NCBI GenBank assembly: GCA_002422865.1
Contig: DITN01000060.1
Location: forward strand, 1 to 11,191
Direction: 5' to 3'
DNA: 11,191 nucleotides
Source: Bacteroidetes bacterium UBA6183
Lineage (GTDB): Bacteria; Bacteroidota; Bacteroidia; UKL13-3
Shown here: one piece after another, positions 7,589 through 11,191 of the stretch
Layout: each line of letters begins with the position of its first letter
Position numbering within the stretch: position 1 is the stretch's first letter
Position numbers and translations under genes: made by a program
The notes under the pieces: model-generated
Told to the model about the DNA's origin: nothing
What the model saw: only the letters and a program-made list of their open reading frames with translations
The model's database searches: none

Positions 7589-8663
7589 TTATTTGGTTAA
7601 AATCATTCTTTTGGTATCAACCTCTTTGTTGTCTATAATTAAGGTATATAAATACATACCAGCCTTTAACTCACTGCCGTAAATAATTGCCTTACCTTCA
7701 CCTCGTTGTTTTATTTCAAAGTTTTTAATTTCACTTCCTTGCATATCATAAATATGTAGGCTTGCCTTTTGGCTATTTTCGGGTATATTATAACTTATGC
7801 TGGTATTTTCGGTAAAGGGGTTTGGTACATTTTGTAATAAGTATGCGCTTTCTGTGTTTTCGTTACTAGATGTGGGTATTGTAGTTCCTTTTTTACCCAA
7901 CTGTCCAGTGTTGTTGTTTTGTTTGTTGGAGCAACATAGGTTTAACTGTTGTTTTAAATCGTTTACCGTTTGATATTGCTCTTTAAGTGCTTCGATAATT
8001 ATAGGTATTAATCCAATATAATTAACAGATAAATGACTTGATGTGTCGCCACTAACTAGTTCGGGGTATAATTGCTGAATTTCTTGTGCTAAATATCCAA
8101 ATTCTTGCTTGCCATTATTAATTAAGTTTCGAGCATTTTGTGCTTGTATGGTTTTAAGTTTTACAGTATCTGTAATTCCATTGGTTACCAGCATGGGCTG
8201 GTTTAGCTTTTTTGAATATATTTTGCCCTGTAATTGGTATAGCTTATTTATTTGGTTGTTTGCAATAGGTTGTATATTGGTTTTAAGTTTTGCATCAGAG
8301 GCTACATAAACACTATATGTTGCAATATCTCCCCATACATCTAATTTGTAGTTTGGCGTAGAAGTACCGATACCAACATTGGCTGTTACATCTTGTAAAA
8401 ACAATACATAATTTTGTGAGTTTGGATTAGGAAAAGGAATCCAAAAATTCAGACCACCAGCAGCATCCCAATATTCGATACCCCAACGTCCGTTATCTAC
8501 ACCTAAAGCAGGGTAAGAACCTAAAAGAAATGGTGTGTAAGTATCGTATCCAATATGGAATTTATTATCCATACGTAACTTTACTTGTGCTGAGGCCGAA
8601 TTAATGAAGAGAAGAGAAGAGAAGAGAAGAAGGAATTGCCTTCAATAGACTAATTTTTTTCAT
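7589..8663 (-). CDS. Tail-fibre/S74-chaperone protein with T9SS sorting domain; out of frame at a pentanucleotide repeat (phase-OFF)
   Basis: The 327-codon body is open from 8572 (MDNKFHIGY...) to 7589, but its natural start is the ATG at 8663. From there the first 12 codons (MKKISLLKAIPS) run into five TCTTC repeats and stop at a TAA (8603-8601) after 20 codons. One extra repeat (or two fewer) joins the frames and gives a classic signal peptide ending FINSASA-Q, just before VKLRMDNKF; the six-copy protein would be 359 residues. Numbering from MDNKF: a VGIGTSTPNYKLDVWGD linker (66-81) typical of Bacteroidetes tail-fibre proteins; a peptidase S74/endosialidase chaperone domain (about 90-210) with SDAKLKTNI (S92-D93 at the expected self-cleavage site) and FGYLAQEIQQLYPELV; an N/T/S-rich linker; and a type A T9SS sorting domain (about 245-327, NVPNPFTENTSISYNIPE ... 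GMYLYTLI). Initiation at the internal ATG 8572 would lack any signal peptide. It is first in a three-gene operon. Confidence 0.85.
8606..8630 (-). repeat. Pentanucleotide simple sequence repeat (TCTTC)5 within the signal-peptide codons
   Basis: Five perfect, uninterrupted copies (25 bp; GAAGA on plus, TCTTC on the coding strand). Because the unit is 5 bp, each gain or loss of one copy shifts the reading frame. The distance from the ATG at 8663 to the body frame is 91 bases with five copies (not divisible by 3), 96 with six and 81 with three. In all phases the tract encodes hydrophobic or small residues (S, L, F), as suits a signal-peptide core. Confidence 0.95.
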
Positions 8664-8691
8664 GTTATACTTATTTAAATGGTTTGAATAT

Positions 8692-8721
8692 CAAAAATAT
8701 AAATTGTTTTAAAAAATTCAA
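8692..8721 (-). promoter_or_regulatory. Bacteroidetes-type promoter for the S74/T9SS/S8 operon
   Basis: On the minus strand a TTG (8721-8719) is followed by exactly 19 bases and then TATTTTTG (8699-8692), matching the Bacteroidetes sigma consensus TTTG-N19-21-TAnnTTTG except for the first T of the upstream element. The predicted transcript would start near 8685, giving a leader of about 20 bases before the ATG at 8663. This supports that ATG, rather than 8572, as the true start. No Shine-Dalgarno is seen, as is usual in this phylum. Confidence 0.6.
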
Positions 8722-8888
8722 CTTAAATGTTTTCTGCTATTGGATAAGTCTATCTAAAGATTTGTCGTTGGTTAATTAATTGACGTATTATTTATAGAAC
8801 TGTTTTAAAAATGGAAGAGCAGACTTAGTGATAGTTTTTAAACTCTTCATTTTGTTTTGGTTATGAGGTTGTGTAATTAGCGCTACAA

Positions 8889-8925
8889 AAAAACGCCAAC
8901 CTTGATTAACAAGATTGGCGTTTTT
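8889..8925 (-). terminator. Hairpin terminator, copy 3 of the 37-bp element
   Basis: Identical over 37 bases to the copy at 3211-3247. On the minus strand, the direction of the gene ending at 8985, the RNA folds as one 16-bp stem (one U-G wobble) with loop UUAAU and a run of five U. It lies 59 bases beyond the stop of the outer-membrane protein gene and separates that operon from the phase-variable one. Confidence 0.82.
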
Positions 8926-8984
8926 AATGGTTATTTATAAGTTGTATTGTAAGGGGTAATTCCCAAGCAAACCAACATTAAACA

Positions 8985-10088
8985 TTAAGGACTTACCAAG
9001 TGTATGCCTACGTTAAAATATAAAGCACCACTTAACTCATTAATCATGGCGTATTGTTGTGTGCCGAAAAATCCTCTGAAAAAATCTCTTCCATTTTTCT
9101 CGGTATTGTCTGCATGGTACGAAAAATCATAGCGGTACCCGGCTTGAATACTGCCCCAAATAAATCCTAAAATTTGTCGCTGGTACTCCATTCTAAAACG
9201 TAGTTCACCTCTTCTTAATTCAAGCTCTTTTCCTGCTGCAGTTGTTATGCCACTTATCCTGTAGCTCTGTCCATCAAGTTCATATCCACCTAAAATAAGG
9301 CTTCTTGCACTAAAGTTTTTTCTTATATGTGCCCTTGCCGGGAATAAAATTTCCGTTCCCCATTTTCTGCTTGGTGCTGTCCAGTTAAACAATAAAATAG
9401 GCACATAATTTAACTCACCTGTACGGTAAGTGCGCGACAAACCAACGGCCCATTGTTTTCTGTCGTTTGGTCGTTTGCCCCACAACACAGACGCAGAGTA
9501 CCTTAAAAATCGTATTCCTTGAGGATTGTCTAAGGTATAGTTTCCGCTTAAATCTGCAGCAAATTGCGCCAATAAAAATTGCTTTTCGTTTAATGGTTTA
9601 AATATGGTGGAGTGCAGCCCCATGGTTGTTAAACCGTTTTTAGCAATATTTTGAATGAGTGATGAATCATTCGCAGGACTTTTTACATCAGCAAAATTGT
9701 AATTGGTTTTCCAAAAATTTCCGCCCAATTGCCATAAAAATGTATTGCTTGATATAACCGGAATATTGGCGAACAACCTTAAACCGCCTGTGCTATTTGC
9801 TTTGGCAGTTTCGTTGTAGTTGTTAATGGTTGTGCCATCATCATACTTGCCTAGTGAAGAAAGCTTCATGTTGTATGGCATTTGATGATCCCAAGCCACA
9901 GAAACAAAACGCGATGGACTTAAGTCGAAAATTTTCGGACTACAAAAGGTGATGTTCTTTCCATCTGCTGAAGTTGCATTTTCGTAAATAGAAAAATCTT
10001 CATCTTCTTGAGTAGTATTAACAGAATCTGTTTGCGCAAACAGTGGTATGCAGCCTAATAAAAAAAACAGGAGGGTAAAGTTTTTCAT
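8985..10088 (-). CDS. Outer-membrane beta-barrel protein, probably DUF6268-like
   Basis: 367 residues from the ATG at 10088. A longer frame back to 10118 exists, but it overlaps the upstream gene by about 30 bases and puts ten residues in front of a perfect signal peptide (MKNFTLLFFLLGCIPLFAQ), so the shorter start is chosen. That ATG shares one base with the preceding stop (TAATG), implying coupled translation. The mature protein has a short acidic N-terminus (TTQEDEDFSIYEN), then repeated alternating strands such as LWQLGGNFWKTNYNF, FLLAQFAADLSGNYTL, QWAVGLSRTYRTGELNYVP and FIWGSIQAGYRYDFSYH. WGKRPNDRKQWAVGL and WGTEILFPARAHIRKNFS resemble the DUF6268 outer-membrane family, an assignment made from memory. 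Its role (porin, lipid handling or other) is unknown. It is last in a three-gene operon. Confidence 0.85.
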   Translation of the reverse strand: MKNFTLLFFLLGCIPLFAQTDSVNTTQEDEDFSIYENATSADGKNITFCSPKIFDLSPSRFVSVAWDHQMPYNMKLSSLGKYDDGTTINNYNETAKANSTGGLRLFANIPVISSNTFLWQLGGNFWKTNYNFADVKSPANDSSLIQNIAKNGLTTMGLHSTIFKPLNEKQFLLAQFAADLSGNYTLDNPQGIRFLRYSASVLWGKRPNDRKQWAVGLSRTYRTGELNYVPILLFNWTAPSRKWGTEILFPARAHIRKNFSARSLILGGYELDGQSYRISGITTAAGKELELRRGELRFRMEYQRQILGFIWGSIQAGYRYDFSYHADNTEKNGRDFFRGFFGTQQYAMINELSGALYFNVGIHLVSP

Positions 10089-10549
10089 TAGTTTGCTTTT
10101 ATTTCCAATCGTTTCCAAACATCAGTTCTGCCTAATGCTTTAACACCAATGTAACCTCTAATTTCCAAGGTGTTTTTATCTTTCATGTTGATCTCGCAGC
10201 TGTAAGTACTTCCGTTTTCAGGGTCGTAAATGGTTCCTTCGTTCCATTGGTCTTTGCCGGCATAAACAAAGTCTTTTAACATTCTGTATCCTTTTAAAGG
10301 AACATTTCTCATCGATTCATCAGGATTGTTTTTATCTACTTTTGGTTTTTGTGTAGTTGGGTCATTGGGTTCTTTTAACCATACAATTTTGCCGTAGTAT
10401 TTGGTTCCTATTTTTTCGATTTTAACTTTAGCTTTACCATTACTTGGTTGCCAAACGCCAATCAACCTATCGCCTTCATCGTTTGAAGTGAAAGCAAAGC
10501 ATAACATAACTAAGGCCAGTAACGAAAATAATTTTGAGGTAAATTTCAT
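10088..10549 (-). CDS. DUF2147 domain-containing exported protein
   Basis: 153 residues with a signal peptide (about 1-20, MKFTSKLFSLLALVMLCFAF). The rest is one DUF2147 domain with its hallmark motifs: LIGVWQPSNGKAKVKIEKIG, YYGKIVWLKEPNDP, KPKVDKNNPDESMRN, the GTIYDPENGSTYSCEI turn, and RGYIGVKALGRTDVWKR. The length is normal and nothing is missing. DUF2147 proteins are periplasmic or exported, lipocalin-like beta proteins with no settled function. The gene starts 11 bases after the stop of the lipoprotein gene, and its own stop overlaps the start of the outer-membrane protein gene by one base, suggesting a joint envelope role. Confidence 0.93.
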   Translation of the reverse strand: MKFTSKLFSLLALVMLCFAFTSNDEGDRLIGVWQPSNGKAKVKIEKIGTKYYGKIVWLKEPNDPTTQKPKVDKNNPDESMRNVPLKGYRMLKDFVYAGKDQWNEGTIYDPENGSTYSCEINMKDKNTLEIRGYIGVKALGRTDVWKRLEIKAN

Positions 10550-10560
10550 AATAGTATTGA

Positions 10561-11052
10561 TTATTTAGTTAGAATTTTAAATGTAAGATTTGCTTTAAAG
10601 TTGAATGTGGCTTCTATGTCTTTTTTAAGATTTGCATCTAATAAAATGATAAAATCATCGTTGCTAAATATTTTATTTAGTCCATCTTGTTCTTTAGCTG
10701 TTGTTAAAGCAATTTCTTTTTGGTTTGATGGAAGCGGATTAACAAAAGCAACTTTCATCATATCAGAGTTGCTACTTACCATTTGAAGAGAAAGATCTTG
10801 AATTAAGCCATCTTCAATACTATCGGGCAAAGTAATTGTTGCAGATGTTAATACTACACTTTCAATTTGTTCGGGATTAATATTGTTATTTTTTAAAGCT
10901 GTTTTTATTGCAGACTGAAATGTATTAGGTCCTTCAAAATAAGGCCCTTCAGCTTCCAGTACTACATCTTTTAATTCAATAACATTTTCGGTTTGTTTTC
11001 CGCAAGAGAACAAACCAAATGCGATGAATGCGATTAAATATATTTTTTTCAT
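10561..11052 (-). CDS. Small lipoprotein of unknown function
   Basis: 163 residues. The N-terminus MKKIYLIAFIAFGLFSC is a lipoprotein signal with lipobox FSC (cysteine 17), followed by GKQ, so the protein should be anchored to a membrane facing the periplasm or surface. The mature part (about 145 residues) has a region of likely alternating strands (ESVVLTSATITLP, LSLQMVSSNSDMMKVAFVNP, FIILLDANLKKDIEATFNFK, ANLTFKILTK) and a helix near FQSAIKTALKNNN, consistent with a beta-sandwich. I do not recognise a named domain. It is the first gene of the operon with DUF2147 and the outer-membrane barrel, directly behind a good promoter candidate. Confidence 0.85.
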   Translation of the reverse strand: MKKIYLIAFIAFGLFSCGKQTENVIELKDVVLEAEGPYFEGPNTFQSAIKTALKNNNINPEQIESVVLTSATITLPDSIEDGLIQDLSLQMVSSNSDMMKVAFVNPLPSNQKEIALTTAKEQDGLNKIFSNDDFIILLDANLKKDIEATFNFKANLTFKILTK

Positions 11053-11072
11053 ACAGTGTTAACTTTATTCGG

Positions 11073-11103
11073 TAAAAATAGTTTTATGTATGATTTTTCC
11101 AAA
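11073..11103 (-). promoter_or_regulatory. Bacteroidetes-type promoter for the lipoprotein/DUF2147/barrel operon
   Basis: On the minus strand TTTG (11103-11100) is followed by 19 bases and TATTTTTA (11080-11073), matching TTTG-N19-TAnnTTTG with one mismatch in the last base. Transcription would begin near 11066, about 14 bases before the ATG at 11052. The gaps inside this operon are too small for further promoters. Confidence 0.5.
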
Positions 11104-11167
11104 CACATTACTTTTGTTTATATGCTTTGCATTTACTTTCAGTTTTATAAATACTTGTATGCAAAAC

Positions 11168-11191
11168 GCCCGACTTGCATGCAAGTCGGGC
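11168..11191. terminator. Perfect 24-bp palindrome at the window edge, likely terminator
   Basis: GCCCGACTTGCATGCAAGTCGGGC is a perfect self-complementary sequence, preceded by AAAAC. It is probably one part of a larger hairpin of the form AAAACG-stem-CGTTTT cut off by the window edge, which would be a bidirectional terminator for the gene beyond. It lies upstream of the minus-strand operon, so it would insulate that operon from its neighbour. Confidence 0.6.

Larger units (their letters stand above)
8664..8984. other. Intergenic region with promoter, micro-ORF and terminator
   Basis: This 321-base gap lies between two minus-strand operons. It holds the promoter at 8692-8721 and the hairpin at 8889-8925. 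Between them is a minus-strand micro-ORF at 8788-8850 (20 codons, MKSLKTITKSALPFLKQFYK), strongly basic, with hydrophobic residues spaced as in an amphipathic helix. I found no promoter for it and cannot show that it is translated. No tRNA, CRISPR or longer reading frame is seen. Confidence 0.5.

Noticed and set aside
8109..8309. Plus-strand open frame of 66 codons inside the S74-type gene
   Set aside because: It lies wholly antisense to a domain-supported coding region and has no recognisable features, so it is a shadow frame. The same applies to the other antisense frames within the transporter, lipoprotein and hypothetical genes.
3211..8925. The three hairpins as a CRISPR array or insertion-sequence ends
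   Set aside because: They are 1.7 and 4.0 kb apart, each has genes of unrelated function between, there is no transposase, and they are in direct rather than inverted orientation. Terminator or dispersed repeat explains them better.
10088..10118. Longer start (METIGNKSKL) for the outer-membrane barrel gene
   Set aside because: It overlaps the DUF2147 coding end by about 30 bases and places ten residues ahead of an otherwise perfect signal peptide. The ATG at 10088, fused to the upstream stop, fits better.
11168..11191. The edge palindrome as a regulator operator site
   Set aside because: A perfect GC-rich dyad flanked by AAAAC fits a bidirectional terminator better, and it lies more than 60 bases upstream of the promoter candidate. 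The missing flank prevents certainty.

Overview
The window looks like chromosomal DNA of a Bacteroidota (Bacteroidetes) bacterium. It is AT-rich, two proteins end in type A sorting domains of the type IX secretion system (T9SS), there is a DUF2147 protein and a lipoprotein-anchored efflux adaptor, and two start sites are preceded by Bacteroidetes-type promoters (TTG or TTTG, 19 bases, then TAnnTTTG or a one-mismatch form). Species cannot be told from the sequence.

Layout, left to right. (1) Positions 1-39 may hold the last codons of an outer-membrane protein, followed by a 14-bp tandem repeat. (2) A tight plus-strand operon (140-3157) encodes a complete inner-membrane part of a MacAB/LolCDE-like tripartite transporter: lipoprotein adaptor, FtsX/MacB-type permease and ATPase. 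The genes overlap by 4 bases or are 1 base apart. (3) A lone plus-strand gene (3388-4875) encodes a large secreted protein I do not recognise. (4) A convergent minus-strand operon (8663 down to 5004) encodes three exported proteins: a tail-fibre/S74-chaperone protein with a T9SS sorting domain, a second T9SS cargo protein and a subtilisin-like S8 protease. (5) A second minus-strand operon (11052 down to 8985) encodes a small lipoprotein, a DUF2147 protein and an outer-membrane beta-barrel protein.

The main discovery candidate is in the first gene of operon 4. Its signal-peptide coding region contains five perfect copies of a pentanucleotide (TCTTC on the coding strand, 8606-8630). With five copies the start codon at 8663 is out of frame with the 327-codon body and translation ends after 20 codons. 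Six copies (or three) would restore one uninterrupted protein with a textbook signal peptide ending in SASA-Q. A Bacteroidetes-type promoter lies just upstream of that start codon. This is the architecture of a slipped-strand phase-variation switch, captured OFF, and it uses the same repeat unit and position as the Neisseria opa genes. The two genes downstream are only 4 bases apart or overlapping, so the switch could also affect them by polarity.

A second recurring element is a 37-bp hairpin found three times (3211-3247, 4890-4926, 8889-8925) in one orientation behind genes on both strands. It probably acts as a dispersed, bidirectional terminator.
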